Below, piece after piece: positions 1 through 10,403 of a stretch of 64,000 bases of DNA; the stretch's first letter is position 1; the number at the start of each line of letters is the position of its first letter. The stretch covers positions 1,116,001-1,180,000 of the forward strand of contig NZ_JAVXZZ010000001.1 in the NCBI RefSeq assembly GCF_032337135.1, given 5' to 3'. Below the pieces are notes generated by a model. It did no database searches, was not told the origin of the DNA, and saw only the letters and a program-made list of their open reading frames with translations. The position numbers and the translations under genes are program-made. The stretch is from Allorhodoferax sp032337135 (GTDB lineage Bacteria > Pseudomonadota > Gammaproteobacteria > Burkholderiales > Burkholderiaceae_C).

Positions 1-274
1 TGCGGAACCCCACATTGCGCCCCAGTCCCCAGGTGTGGACGTCATAGCCCTTGCGCTGAAGGAAGGTCTTGAGCACAAACAGGGTCGCGTCGGAGGCCAT
101 GAAACCGGGTACCAGCAGTACCGGGTGACCGTCCCCGCGCGGCGCGTTCAGCAGCAGGGGCAAGGTGGCCGGCAGTGCGGCGAACTCGGCAAATGCCCGC
201 GCCTCCATCAGCGAATGCAGGGACAACGGGGGGCCTTCATGTTGGTGGCGGGCAACGTGGCTGCGACGTGGCAT
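1..274 (-). CDS. alpha/beta hydrolase (lipase/PGAP1-like), N-terminal part, runs off left edge
   Basis: Only the first 91 codons are inside the window. The start is the ATG at 274-272, preceded by a good Shine-Dalgarno (TAAGGA) about 12 bases upstream. After a basic N-terminus and a helical stretch the protein reads HPVLLVPGFMASD. This is the first beta strand and oxyanion-hole loop of an alpha/beta hydrolase (PGF in place of the usual HG), followed by LKTFLQRKGYDVHTWGLGRN, typical of lipase class 2 / PGAP1-like esterases. The nucleophile elbow and the catalytic Asp and His lie beyond the edge, so catalytic competence cannot be judged. Substrate unknown; a lipid or ester is inferred from the family. 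Confidence 0.75.
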   Translation of the reverse strand, partial: MPRRSHVARHQHEGPPLSLHSLMEARAFAEFAALPATLPLLLNAPRGDGHPVLLVPGFMASDATLFVLKTFLQRKGYDVHTWGLGRNVGFR

Positions 275-574
275 GCGGGCGGCTTCCTTAGGAATAGAAA
301 TACTCGGCTCAGTTTAGGGGAATTCACTGGCTTGTGCGTCTCTTGCGCGCTGCAGCAGCACTACTCTTGGGACACCACTCTAATTTGGGCAAAAAAATAC
401 CCGCGCACTGGCGGGTTGGGTGGAAATTGGCTGCCGAGCATTGATTTCATTTGCTCGACAGCTATTGATTTCATAGCTCACTGACAGTGCTTCCGTCTGT
501 CCTGCAAGCCGGGCGACTTGCCCACTGTGGGCTCGCTATCACCTTGGTGACACCCATGATGGCTATATCACCGC
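275..574. other. intergenic region, no gene seen
   Basis: About 300 bases upstream of the left-edge hydrolase. Apart from a degenerate copy of the dispersed repeat (461-478) and two copies of ATTGATTTCAT (440-450 and 464-474), I see no gene or clear terminator. The open frames here are not gene-like. Confidence 0.5.
461..486 (+). repeat. dispersed repeat, copy A (degenerate)
   Basis: GCTAT, 7 bases, ATAGCT matches the first half of the roughly 60-bp repeat found at five other places in the window. The second half (GGGCTAGAGGCC in the best copy) is not recognisable, so this is the weakest member. Confidence 0.45.
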
Positions 575-889
575 TCAATGACGGCGGAAGCAGCTTTCGT
601 ACGAAACGGCAGCGCCAGACATGGTGGCCTGCAGTCGGGCGATGGCGCGGGAGTGCCGTTGGGCATCCTGGGCATTCTGCAGGTGGGCGCTGTGCTTCTG
701 CACCAAGCGGTTGAACTTGTTGCGGCAGGCTTCGAGCACACCGGCGAAATTCAGCGCGATATAGGCAGAGTGGTCTTCGTGGCTTTGGCGGAATTCGTCG
801 GACCAATATCCAAACTGTTGACCTTTGTAAGTACCTTTTTCGGGAACTTTGATCGTGTCTTTGCGCATAAATCCCATCATCTGGTTCAT
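575..889 (-). CDS. small hypothetical protein (about 104 aa)
   Basis: Reading frame of 104 codons from the ATG at 889. An alternative start at 868 would give a protein beginning MRKDTIKVPEKG. The product is hydrophilic, with mixed charge and a predicted helical second half (LEACRNKFNRLVQKHSAHLQ). It has no signal peptide, membrane span or family that I recognise. The upstream codons of the longer open frame look like non-coding shadow (Arg/Ser/Pro-rich), so I start at 889; no strong Shine-Dalgarno decides between the starts. It is divergent from the DUF2804 gene, with about 145 bases between the starts. Function unknown. Confidence 0.5.
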   Translation of the reverse strand: MNQMMGFMRKDTIKVPEKGTYKGQQFGYWSDEFRQSHEDHSAYIALNFAGVLEACRNKFNRLVQKHSAHLQNAQDAQRHSRAIARLQATMSGAAVSYESCFRRH

Positions 890-1007
890 CAATCGGCCCG
901 GAGTCCAACGGCTTCGGGAGCGGTGTCTGGGCGTATGACGCACCATCCCGGGATGCGGTTGACACATTTTTGTGAAAAAAGTTACCGTCGAGGTACAGCA
1001 GACTCTT

Positions 1008-1028
1008 TTTGCACCACGGTGGTGCAAA
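1008..1028. promoter_or_regulatory. perfect 21-bp palindrome upstream of the DUF2804 gene
   Basis: TTTGCACCAC, one base, GTGGTGCAAA: two 10-bp arms that are exact reverse complements, ending 6 bases before the ATG at 1035. It could be a repressor operator or an RNA hairpin at the ribosome binding site. A TTGACA hexamer at 959-964 lies upstream, but no convincing -10 follows it. Confidence 0.5.
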
Positions 1029-1034
1029 TTTCCC

Positions 1035-2087
1035 ATGGGAGAACGACGCTTGCAACAGGAAATCAACGCACCGCTGCCACTGCTGGACGCTCACGGGCAG
1101 CTGGTTCGCCCCGGCTGGGCCCGACAACCGTACTGGAACTACGAGCGCCAGGCCATCCGTGCACCGCGCTGGCGCATCAAGGAGTGGGACTACTACAGCC
1201 TGTTCGGGGACGACGGCCGATTCGCGCTGACCCTGACGCTGGCCGACTTGGGCTATTTGGGTCTGGCTGCCGTCTGTTATGTGGATATGGAGTCCCGGTT
1301 CTTCCACCAAGTGGACGCGCTGATTCCGTTCCCTATGGGTCGCCTGGGTCTCGGCCCGGACAGTAACAGCGGGCGGGTGCAGTGGGCAAACCGCGACCTG
1401 GCCCTGGACTTCGACTACCGCCCGGGTGCCCGGCACCTGCGCTTTCGCGCATCCAGGCTACGCAACGCGCGGGGCGACCAGGGCCTGGAAGGCGAAGTGG
1501 TGTTGCGCCAGGCAGCGGACCTGCAGAGCATGAACATTGCCACCGCATGGCAGGAGAATCCCCGCGCCTTCTACTACAACCGCAAGATCAACCACCTCCC
1601 CGCTGAGGGTCACATGCAGATAGACAAGACCGGCTACACCTGGAATCCCGAGCGCGATTTCGGCGCGTTGGACTGGGGACGCGGACACTGGACCTACCGC
1701 AACCGCTGGTATTGGGGGTCGGCCTCGGGGTGGCACGAAGGCCACCGGCTAGGTTGGAACATCGGTTATGGATTCACCGACCGCACACCGGCCTCCGAAA
1801 ACACCCTGTTCTGGGACGGTATCGCCCACAAGCTGGCCGAGGTCGAGTTCCACTACAACCCGCGCAACTACCTGGAGCCGTGGCGTTTCAGCAGTTCCGA
1901 CGGACGCTTCGAGATGAGTTTCGCACCCGCGCTGGACCGGAAATCCCACACCCACCTGGGCCTGATCCGTTCCGAGCAGCACCAGGTGTTTGGGCATTAC
2001 AGCGGGCGGGTGGTGCTGGACACCGGAGAGGTGGTGCAGGTCGCGCGCATGGCCGGTTTTGCCGAAGACGTTCTCAACTGGTGGTAA
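1035..2087 (+). CDS. DUF2804 family protein
   Basis: 350-residue protein of the DUF2804 family. The diagnostic stretches are visible: LLDAHGQLVRPGWAR near the N-terminus, WRIKEWDYYSL, then FPMGRLGL, and YNRKINHLPAEG in the middle. It has no signal peptide and no membrane span. The family is mostly beta-strand and is found in bacteria and some eukaryotes; its biochemical role is not established, and I infer none. An in-frame GTG at 972 would add 21 residues. I prefer the ATG at 1035 because the 21-bp palindrome at 1008-1028 would then lie in the leader rather than in the coding region. It converges on the AAA ATPase gene with only 22 bases between the stops. Confidence 0.85.
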   Translation: MGERRLQQEINAPLPLLDAHGQLVRPGWARQPYWNYERQAIRAPRWRIKEWDYYSLFGDDGRFALTLTLADLGYLGLAAVCYVDMESRFFHQVDALIPFPMGRLGLGPDSNSGRVQWANRDLALDFDYRPGARHLRFRASRLRNARGDQGLEGEVVLRQAADLQSMNIATAWQENPRAFYYNRKINHLPAEGHMQIDKTGYTWNPERDFGALDWGRGHWTYRNRWYWGSASGWHEGHRLGWNIGYGFTDRTPASENTLFWDGIAHKLAEVEFHYNPRNYLEPWRFSSSDGRFEMSFAPALDRKSHTHLGLIRSEQHQVFGHYSGRVVLDTGEVVQVARMAGFAEDVLNWW

Positions 2088-2109
2088 CGGCCCGCACAGG
2101 GCAACGGCG

Positions 2110-4422
2110 TCAGTGCGGAAGAAAGCCCACGGAGCGGTGTTCCCGCACTTCAGGCTTGACTCGGTGCTCCGCCTCCAGCTGCTCCAGGTATTCGAGCGGG
2201 GTCCAGGCCAAACCCAGCACCTGCGCCTGGGCGCTAACTGCCGCAAAGTCGCCCAGGCAAAGCTGATCAAGCGCCGCCAGTCGCTGTGCCATCGCATCCG
2301 ATAGTGCTGCCTCATCTCCCTGGCAGGCATCACGCACAAAAAGATGCCGTCGTTGCGTTGGCGTCAAGGACAGAAATCCGATCTTGAACTGGAACCGTCG
2401 CAGTGCAGCAGCGTCCAAGCGCTCCACCTGGTTGGTGGTACAGATAAAGGTGCCCGCAAACTGCTCCATGCACTGAAGCAATTCATTGACCTCCGTGACT
2501 TCGAACTGGTGCCGGGCACCACGCCGGTCCAACAGGAAACTGTCGGCCTCATCGAGCAGGAGAATGGCCCCCTGCGCCTGCGCCTCGCGGAACATGGCGG
2601 CCAGAGCCTGTTCGGTTTCTCCGACATACTTGCCCAACAGGTCGCTGGCGCGTCGCACAGTCAGGGAACGACCCAGCTGCTGTGCCAGGTGACGCGCCAG
2701 GGCGCTCTTGCCGCTGCCTGGGGGGCCATGGAAGCACAGGCTGGCATGGGGCCGCACCCGCAACGCGCCGAGCAACTGCGGCATGGAATAGCGGCTTTCC
2801 AGATGCAGCATGTCAAGGTCGTAGGCGATCGCCTCAGCGCCCATCGGGCCCGCGCCGAGTTCCTGTCCGAGGGCGACAGCAGCGTTCGCCAACTGACGCT
2901 CCATCAAGGCTTCGATGGCCTCTCCACTGGCATCGGCACCGGCAGCCAGCTGGGCAAAGCGCGCCGCCGTTTGGATGTGGGCCACAGTCAGCGCCTTGCG
3001 CTGCACCAGTTGCTCGCAATAAGCCTTTGACACCGGCAATGTACCCACCGCGGACTCGACCAACCGCTGGCGGGACTTGGGTGGCGGGGTGCGCAGTTCC
3101 AGGTGGTAGGCAAAGCGGCGCCGATAGGCCGGGTCGATGTGGTCGATGTGGTTGGTGACCCAGAGGGTCGGGACCACGTTGGCCTCCAGCACCTGATTGA
3201 CCCAGGCCTTCCCGCTCACACTGGTTCCACCGGCCGTGCGCCCATCACCGACGCCGTGCAAGACGGTGACCGGGCGGGGAAAGACATCCTCCACTTCGTC
3301 AAACAGCAGCACGGCATTGGCGCTGCTGCGCAGGAAAACCTGCGCGATCTGCAGCGAACGGTAGCGATCGCGGCCGCTGAGGGCGTTGCCGTCGCGGTCG
3401 GCATATTCCACTTCGTACAGGTCCATGCCGCAACTCTGGGCCAGTACCCGCGCCAGCTCGGTCTTGCCGGTCCCGGGTGGACCGTAGATGAGCACGTTGA
3501 CGCCCACTGCCTTGCGCTGCACAGCGTGGCGCAGCAAGGATTGGAGCGCCTGCACATCCTGCTCGACGAAGGAGAAATGATCCGGCGACAACGCGCTACG
3601 CACCGCGCGGCGCGTGAAAACCGCCATGAGGTCGGCCGGGTCCTGGTATTCCCGCAACAGCACTGGTGGTAGCTTTTCGCTGACCTTCATCAGGTCGGCA
3701 AGATCCGTGATGTTGTGTTCCAGGATGAGGTTTTCCAGCAGCCCGGTGCGCTCCAGCCGGGAACCGGCCCGCATGGCTTCGCCCAGCTCCTGGGCGCTGA
3801 CACCGGCCACCTCGGCCAGCGCCTGATAGGCCTGCTGGGCGCTGCTGACCTTGAACTCCACCAGCACGCTGCGCATGTCGCGCTGGTACCGCGCCAGAGT
3901 GCCGTACAGCAGCAAGGCGCGTTCGGCCTTGTTGAGCTGCAGCACCCCAGCGAGCGCATTGATGTTCTTTTCCACCAGGGTCGACTGCTTCTTGAGTGCA
4001 CGCTCCAGCCACTGTGCCGTGCAGGACAACACCGCCATCAGCTCCTTGGCGTGGTCCTTGGCGAAATCGTCGAGGAAATAGAAGAGGGTGGATTCGTCGT
4101 AGCTGCCCTTCCACTGCCCAAAGCGCACGAGGAATTCAGTGTCGTCGAGCTCCTGCTGACCCCGCCAGAGATCATTGTTTCGGCAGCGGGATGCCAGAAA
4201 GCTGCGCAGGCGCCCAAGCGGGGCCTGGGGCCACACCAGATGGCGTCCGACCACCGCGACGAGCCCCATGATGTCGCGGCGCAGATTGAATGCCACGCCG
4301 GGGCCGACCGCGAGCAGCAGCACGAAACGCGAGCACATCAGTTCCAGCACCGGCGCTTCCTGCAAGCCCGGGGTGGGAATCCAGTGCCCGTCCAAGGGAA
4401 CGGAAACCAAGCGTCGCACCAT
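2110..4422 (-). CDS. tandem AAA-domain ATPase
   Basis: 770-residue cytoplasmic ATPase with two AAA modules after a helical N-terminal region of about 290 residues. Module 1 has Walker A GPPGTGKT (314-321), Walker B VLLFDE (371-376), sensor-1 TN (423-424) and the RRRF arginine-finger region (434-437). Module 2 has Walker A GPPGSGKS (566-573), Walker B LLLDE (621-625), TTN (662-664) and RRF (675-677). Both nucleotide sites look intact. The arrangement resembles CDC48/FtsH-type remodelling ATPases, but the N-terminal region matches no adaptor that I know. The start at 4422 has a strong Shine-Dalgarno (GGAGG, 6 bases upstream). No operon partner is visible. Client and function unknown; a role in unfolding or remodelling protein complexes is inferred from the AAA fold. 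Confidence 0.85.
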   Translation of the reverse strand: MVRRLVSVPLDGHWIPTPGLQEAPVLELMCSRFVLLLAVGPGVAFNLRRDIMGLVAVVGRHLVWPQAPLGRLRSFLASRCRNNDLWRGQQELDDTEFLVRFGQWKGSYDESTLFYFLDDFAKDHAKELMAVLSCTAQWLERALKKQSTLVEKNINALAGVLQLNKAERALLLYGTLARYQRDMRSVLVEFKVSSAQQAYQALAEVAGVSAQELGEAMRAGSRLERTGLLENLILEHNITDLADLMKVSEKLPPVLLREYQDPADLMAVFTRRAVRSALSPDHFSFVEQDVQALQSLLRHAVQRKAVGVNVLIYGPPGTGKTELARVLAQSCGMDLYEVEYADRDGNALSGRDRYRSLQIAQVFLRSSANAVLLFDEVEDVFPRPVTVLHGVGDGRTAGGTSVSGKAWVNQVLEANVVPTLWVTNHIDHIDPAYRRRFAYHLELRTPPPKSRQRLVESAVGTLPVSKAYCEQLVQRKALTVAHIQTAARFAQLAAGADASGEAIEALMERQLANAAVALGQELGAGPMGAEAIAYDLDMLHLESRYSMPQLLGALRVRPHASLCFHGPPGSGKSALARHLAQQLGRSLTVRRASDLLGKYVGETEQALAAMFREAQAQGAILLLDEADSFLLDRRGARHQFEVTEVNELLQCMEQFAGTFICTTNQVERLDAAALRRFQFKIGFLSLTPTQRRHLFVRDACQGDEAALSDAMAQRLAALDQLCLGDFAAVSAQAQVLGLAWTPLEYLEQLEAEHRVKPEVREHRSVGFLPH

Positions 4423-4693
4423 CTGCTGCCTCCGGTGGAACCTGTTCGGAAATGCACGATAGCGGATTCAAGGACCCATGGGAAGAGCCCCGCGGACCAT
4501 ACCCAATGGAATAACCCCATGCTTGTTTTGCATAACTATCGTTGGTAATGGCGATGTAACCGCGGTACGCCTTTTTAAAATTGCACTCCCGCAGTGTGCT
4601 GCATCGCAGCAAGTCTCCCGAGACCTCTTCTCCAATCCGCGTTGGTCCGCCAGCCCGCTTGGAAAAGACGTTTTCAAACTTAGGAGCTTTCCC

Positions 4694-6559
<1,866 letters not shown>

Positions 6560-6606
6560 CGAGCAATCGCGGTGGGCTATGCCTGCCGCGCCATTGCCGC
6601 CCAAGC

Positions 6607-6642
6607 AACAAAAAAGCCACCCGAAGGTGGCTTTTTTGTTGG
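6607..6642. terminator. bidirectional rho-independent terminator
   Basis: GCCACC, CGAA loop, GGTGGC flanked by A6 on the left and T6 on the right; the outer CAACA/TGTTG also pairs. It can stop pckG on the plus strand and the membrane-protein gene (6660-7094) on the minus strand. Confidence 0.9.
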
Positions 6643-6659
6643 CGCAATCCGTCCCGAAC

Positions 6660-7094
6660 TCAATCGCCGGCGCGGGCCTGGGCGCAACGGATCTCGGTCA
6701 GGATACGGGGATCGTGACCGGCCAGTTCCCACAGTTGGGCTTCCTGGGCACGCTGGCGGCTGGCGCGCATGGCGGCGGACGCTTTGCGCACCAAGGCCGC
6801 ACTGGCACGGCGCAGCGCGGGGGCAAACAGGGCCAGCAGGACAAACACGGCCATCCACAGACTCACCCATGCGAGCAGGGAATCGCTGTCGAGCCAGGAG
6901 TCGATCACCTGGTGGGCGATGGCCAAAGTGGCGGCAATGCCGACTGCCAGCACGATGCCGGAAGCGGTGCGGGTGCGTGCGGCGACGGAGCCCCACACGG
7001 GAGAGGCGTTGGCACTGACGGTAGGGTTGTATTCCTGACGGGGGGTGAAGGCCGGGACAAAACGGGTCATGGCGAGCTCTTGGGTAAAGTGCAT
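6660..7094 (-). CDS. hypothetical membrane protein, two predicted membrane segments
   Basis: 144 residues. A polar N-terminus (about 40 residues) precedes two hydrophobic segments at roughly 44-62 (SGIVLAVGIAATLAIAHQVI) and 73-93 (LLAWVSLWMAVFVLLALFAP). A basic, Ala-rich helical tail follows (RRASAALVRKASAAMRASRQRAQE). I do not recognise a named domain. A second ATG at 7070 (MTRFVPAF) is equally plausible; neither start has a strong Shine-Dalgarno. It is divergent from the LysR gene at 7207, and the 112-base gap holds a LysR-type palindrome, so it may be a target of that regulator. The shared terminator lies 3'. Confidence 0.65.
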   Translation of the reverse strand: MHFTQELAMTRFVPAFTPRQEYNPTVSANASPVWGSVAARTRTASGIVLAVGIAATLAIAHQVIDSWLDSDSLLAWVSLWMAVFVLLALFAPALRRASAALVRKASAAMRASRQRAQEAQLWELAGHDPRILTEIRCAQARAGD

Positions 7095-7157
7095 GGCATT
7101 TCTCTTGGTTTGGGGTATGGGTCGTATCCTAGGGTTTTTACTAATGCTGGTCTACTT

Positions 7158-7177
7158 TAGTTTGGTGATTTAAACTA
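7158..7177. promoter_or_regulatory. candidate LysR operator between divergent genes
   Basis: TAGTTT, 8 bases, AAACTA: an exact 6-bp dyad in an AT-rich gap between the membrane-protein gene (-) and the LysR gene (+). Spacing and position fit a LysR-type regulatory binding site. Confidence 0.45.
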
Positions 7178-7206
7178 TTCACAAAACTTATGCATGATTC
7201 TCCCCA

Positions 7207-8151
7207 GTGCTGCGCAACTTTGACCTGAACCTGCTGAAAGTGTTCGACGCGGTCATGAATGAACGCAACCTGACACGGGCCGCACAGCAGTTGTCCCTGA
7301 CCCAACCCGCCGTCAGCAATGCAGTGCGGCGCCTGCGTGAGGCCCTGGGTGATGAACTGCTGGTGCGCCAGGGGCGGGCACTGGTCCCAACTGGACGTGC
7401 CTTGGCCCTGTGGCCTGCCGTGCGCAGCGTGCTGGACACGCTGCAGGACTCCCTCGCACCGAGCGTGTTCGATCCATCGTTGGCGCACTCCACCTTTGTG
7501 CTGACCTTGGCCGACTCCACGGCCGCCGAGCTGATGCCGCCGCTGGTGGAAGCCATCGCCGCCCAAGCGCCGGGCGTGTCGCTGCGGGTGGTGCCGCTGA
7601 CGACGCGCGACCCACGCAAGATGCTGCAGGACGGGCAGGCAGATTTGGCCATCGGCCACTTCCCTGCGTTGGTGGCCGACCTGGGTGACCGCTCGGCTGC
7701 CGATGGCAGCGTGCCGTTCATGCACCAGCGACTTTTCGAAGGCGACTACGTGTGCGTGATGCGCCACGGGCACCCGCTGGCCCGTCAGGAGCTGACGCTG
7801 GAACACTACTGCGCCGCCCGGCACATGCTGGTGAGCTTTTCCGGGCGGGCCTACGGCTTCGTTGACGAGGCATTGGCCTCGCTGCAGAAGTCGCGCCGCG
7901 TGGTGCTGACCGTGAACCAGTTCTTCACCGCAGGGCGCGTGGCCGTGCAGTCAGACCTGCTCGCGGTGCTGCCGCGACGCTTTGTCGGCGTGACCGGATT
8001 TGCCGACCAGTTGCTGATCCGCGAGCTGCCCTTCCGGGTACCACCGATCCAGGTCGATGCGGTCTGGCACCCGCGCCACCAGGGTTCGGGGGCCCATGCC
8101 TGGCTGCGCGACCTGATTGCGGCCCTGGCAGACAAGGCGTTCCTGGCATGA
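7207..8151 (+). CDS. LysR-family transcriptional regulator (NodD/NahR-like)
   Basis: 314-residue LysR regulator. The N-terminal winged helix-turn-helix is clear (FDLNLLKVFDAVMNERNLTR, AAQQLSLTQPAVSNAVRRLR, residues 5-43). A ligand-binding domain of the type seen in NodD/NahR/LinR regulators follows. It starts with GTG at 7207, which is the natural family start (LRNFDLNLL). Its stop overlaps the start of the metallophosphoesterase gene by 4 bases (ATGA), so LysR, phosphoesterase and UspA are probably co-transcribed. A palindrome at 7158-7177 probably mediates autoregulation and control of the divergent membrane-protein gene. Inducer unknown. Confidence 0.9.
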   Translation: MLRNFDLNLLKVFDAVMNERNLTRAAQQLSLTQPAVSNAVRRLREALGDELLVRQGRALVPTGRALALWPAVRSVLDTLQDSLAPSVFDPSLAHSTFVLTLADSTAAELMPPLVEAIAAQAPGVSLRVVPLTTRDPRKMLQDGQADLAIGHFPALVADLGDRSAADGSVPFMHQRLFEGDYVCVMRHGHPLARQELTLEHYCAARHMLVSFSGRAYGFVDEALASLQKSRRVVLTVNQFFTAGRVAVQSDLLAVLPRRFVGVTGFADQLLIRELPFRVPPIQVDAVWHPRHQGSGAHAWLRDLIAALADKAFLA

Positions 8152-8987
8152 AGATCCAACTGCTTTCCGACCTGCACCTGGAAACGCACCCCGACTGGCG
8201 CAGTGCAGCGCTCCCCGACGCCGACGTGCTGGTACTGGCCGGCGATATCGGCTCGTACCAGGCGGGATCACGCCTGGCGGGCATGCACTTCGGACTGGAG
8301 CATTTCAGCCCTTTGAACGGCTGGCCGACACCGGTGCTGTTCGTACCCGGCAACCACGAATACGACGGCATGGACTTCGACGAAGCGCATGCACGCCTGC
8401 GCTCAACCTGCAGAGCTTTGGGGATCCACTGGCTGGAACGCGAAACACTGGTGATTGACGGGGTGCGTTTCGTCGGCACAACCCTGTGGACCGACTTTGA
8501 CGCACTGGGCGGTGATGAAAAGGCTCGGACTAAGGCATTCCGGGCTGCAAACTACTACCTGCAGAAGACCGGAACCACGCGCGCAGGCTTGCCGTGGTTG
8601 GCTGAAGGAATACGCGAGCAGGCGCTCAGCTGTCAGCAGTGGCTGCGCAGCGCGTTGCAGGCACCCTTTGACGGTCCGACCGTGGTAGTCACGCACTTTG
8701 CCCCGAGCCTGCACAGCGCCGACCCACGCTACGGCCGAACTCCCGGCACGGCGGGTTTCTGCAACGAGCTGGACGAACTGCTGCATCACGCCCGGCTGTG
8801 GCTGCATGGACACCTGCACGCGCCCAGCGACTACGTGCACCGCGGCTGCCGCGTGGTCGCCAATCCGCTGGGCTATAGGCGCAAGGGCGAGCAGCAGCAC
8901 CATCGCCCCAATTTGCTTATTGATATGGACGATTTGCCTACACTGTTCGCAGGAGGACCCAACTATGAAGATCCTGCTGGCCGTTGA
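8148..8987 (+). CDS. calcineurin-like metallophosphoesterase
   Basis: 279-residue cytoplasmic phosphoesterase. All metal-binding motifs are visible: DLH (residues 8-10), GD (GDIG, 33-36), GNHE (around 67-70), THFAPS and the C-terminal GHLH. The active site therefore looks intact and dinuclear. Family members cleave phosphodiesters or phosphomonoesters of many kinds; nothing here identifies the substrate. The ATG overlaps the stop of the upstream LysR gene (ATGA), and its own last 23 bases overlap the uspA-like gene, so the three genes form one tightly packed operon. Confidence 0.9.
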   Translation: MKIQLLSDLHLETHPDWRSAALPDADVLVLAGDIGSYQAGSRLAGMHFGLEHFSPLNGWPTPVLFVPGNHEYDGMDFDEAHARLRSTCRALGIHWLERETLVIDGVRFVGTTLWTDFDALGGDEKARTKAFRAANYYLQKTGTTRAGLPWLAEGIREQALSCQQWLRSALQAPFDGPTVVVTHFAPSLHSADPRYGRTPGTAGFCNELDELLHHARLWLHGHLHAPSDYVHRGCRVVANPLGYRRKGEQQHHRPNLLIDMDDLPTLFAGGPNYEDPAGR

Positions 8988-9387
8988 CGGCAGCCCCTAC
9001 AGCAAGAAGATGCTGGCCTACCTGAGCACGCATGAAGCGCTGCTCTCGCCGCAGCATGACTACACCCTGTTCACCGTTCAGGCTGCGCTGCCACCCCGGG
9101 CCCGCGCCGCCGTGGGCAAGGAAGTGGTGCAGGCCTATTACGCCGACGAATGCGAGAAGATCCTAGCGCCGGTGGCGAAGTTCCTGACCCGGCATGGCAT
9201 CAACGCCAAGTCAGCCTGGAAGGTGGGCCATGCGGGGCAGGAGATTGCCAAGCTGGCCGAGGACGGCGGCTTTGACCTTCTGGTAATGGGGTCCCATGGG
9301 CATAGCGCCCTGGCCAACCTCGTGATGGGTTCCGTCACCACGCAAGTGCTGGCCCACTGCAAGGTGCCGGTGCTGCTGGTGCGCTGA
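8965..9387 (+). CDS. universal stress protein, UspA family
   Basis: 140-residue single-domain universal stress protein. The N-terminal MKILLAVDGS and the C-terminal nucleotide-binding signature GSHGHSALANLVMGS (G-2-G-9-GS) are both intact, which points to the ATP-binding subgroup. The ATG at 8965 lies 8 bases after a perfect AGGAGG (8951-8956), which sits inside the end of the phosphoesterase gene. The 23-base overlap shows co-transcription with that gene. Such proteins help survival under starvation or stress, often as dimers; the precise role is unknown. Confidence 0.93.
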   Translation: MKILLAVDGSPYSKKMLAYLSTHEALLSPQHDYTLFTVQAALPPRARAAVGKEVVQAYYADECEKILAPVAKFLTRHGINAKSAWKVGHAGQEIAKLAEDGGFDLLVMGSHGHSALANLVMGSVTTQVLAHCKVPVLLVR

Positions 9388-9440
9388 GGACGCCCAGGCT
9401 TTCGGTGGCGCCAGCGCCTATGCTGGCAGAAGCAGGGGGC

Positions 9441-10397
9441 CTACTTGGTCACGCTCGTCTTGGCAGCGCTTCGGCGCGACGGCCCCGAGTCCCGGTGTAG
9501 GCTGACCTGCGCTCCTTCTTGCAAGGCACGGGACAAGCGGTCGATGACGGCGGAATGCAGGTTCCAGCAGTGCCAGTACAGGGGAACGCGCGTGTGTGTG
9601 CCCGGACACAGGTCCACCAGCGTGCCTTGGTCTATGCGGCCCTGCACCAGCAGCCGTGGCAACACACTGGCGCCCCAACCATCGCATACGGCGCGTACCT
9701 GGCCCTCGGAGCTGGGGACGAAACGCTGCTTCAGGCTCACGCGCTTGAGCCCCAGGGCCTGTGACACGAATTCGGCCTGCAGGTCATCCTTGCGGTTGAA
9801 GGCCACGAAGGCAATCTGGCGGAAGTTGTGGGCCGTGAGCCCCTGCGGGCACTGCTTTCTGGCGTAATCCGGGGACGCCACTGCCACATAGTCCATGGCC
9901 CCCAGGAATTCGACCTTGCAGCCACGCAGCGCGTTGTCCACGGTGGTGACGCAGCCCAGCACTTGCCCCTCGCGTAGCCACTCGTGGGTGAAGTCCTGGT
10001 CGTCGGTGATGATCTCCAGCGGGATTCCGTCCTGCACTACAGAACTCAGGGCCGGCAAGGCCCAGGTGGCAATGCTGTCGGCGTTGATGGCGATCGCCAC
10101 GCGCTCCTCTTCCTTGTCGGAACTGCTGCCTGGCGTCAGTTCATGCAGGTCGGTTTCCAGATCGGCACGCAGCAGGCGCATCTGCATGGCGTGCTTGATG
10201 AGCAAGCGCCCTGCGCTAGTGGGCTTGACCGGGCGGCTGCGCACCAGCAGCACCGTGCCCACCTGGGCTTCCAGCGCGCGCAGGCGCTGCGACACCGCAG
10301 ACTGCGTGATGGACAGGCGCACGGCGGCGCGCTCGAAGCCGCCTTCTTCCACGATGGCGGCCAGGCATTCCAGGGCATCGGTATCGAAATTGCGCAT
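9441..10397 (-). CDS. LysR regulator, ArgP/LysG-like, divergent from dadA
   Basis: 318 residues. The helix-turn-helix (FERAAVRLSITQSAVSQRLRALEAQVG) and the strongly conserved VLLVRSRPVKPT stretch after it are typical of the ArgP (IciA)/LysG branch, whose members sense basic amino acids. Here the partner gene is dadA rather than the usual argO/lysE exporter, so the effector may be an amino acid linked to D-amino-acid catabolism (inference). The open frame can begin with GTG at 10403, but ATG at 10397 matches the family start MRNFD. There is no Shine-Dalgarno, so translation may be leaderless. It shares an 88-base divergent promoter region and the operator at 10404-10428 with dadA. Confidence 0.9.
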   Translation of the reverse strand: MRNFDTDALECLAAIVEEGGFERAAVRLSITQSAVSQRLRALEAQVGTVLLVRSRPVKPTSAGRLLIKHAMQMRLLRADLETDLHELTPGSSSDKEEERVAIAINADSIATWALPALSSVVQDGIPLEIITDDQDFTHEWLREGQVLGCVTTVDNALRGCKVEFLGAMDYVAVASPDYARKQCPQGLTAHNFRQIAFVAFNRKDDLQAEFVSQALGLKRVSLKQRFVPSSEGQVRAVCDGWGASVLPRLLVQGRIDQGTLVDLCPGTHTRVPLYWHCWNLHSAVIDRLSRALQEGAQVSLHRDSGPSRRSAAKTSVTK

Positions 10398-10403
10398 GGG
10401 CAC

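Noticed and set aside
471..1436. 321-codon minus-strand frame across the DUF2804 start
   Set aside because: Overlaps two better-supported genes and has the Arg/Pro-rich composition of a shadow.
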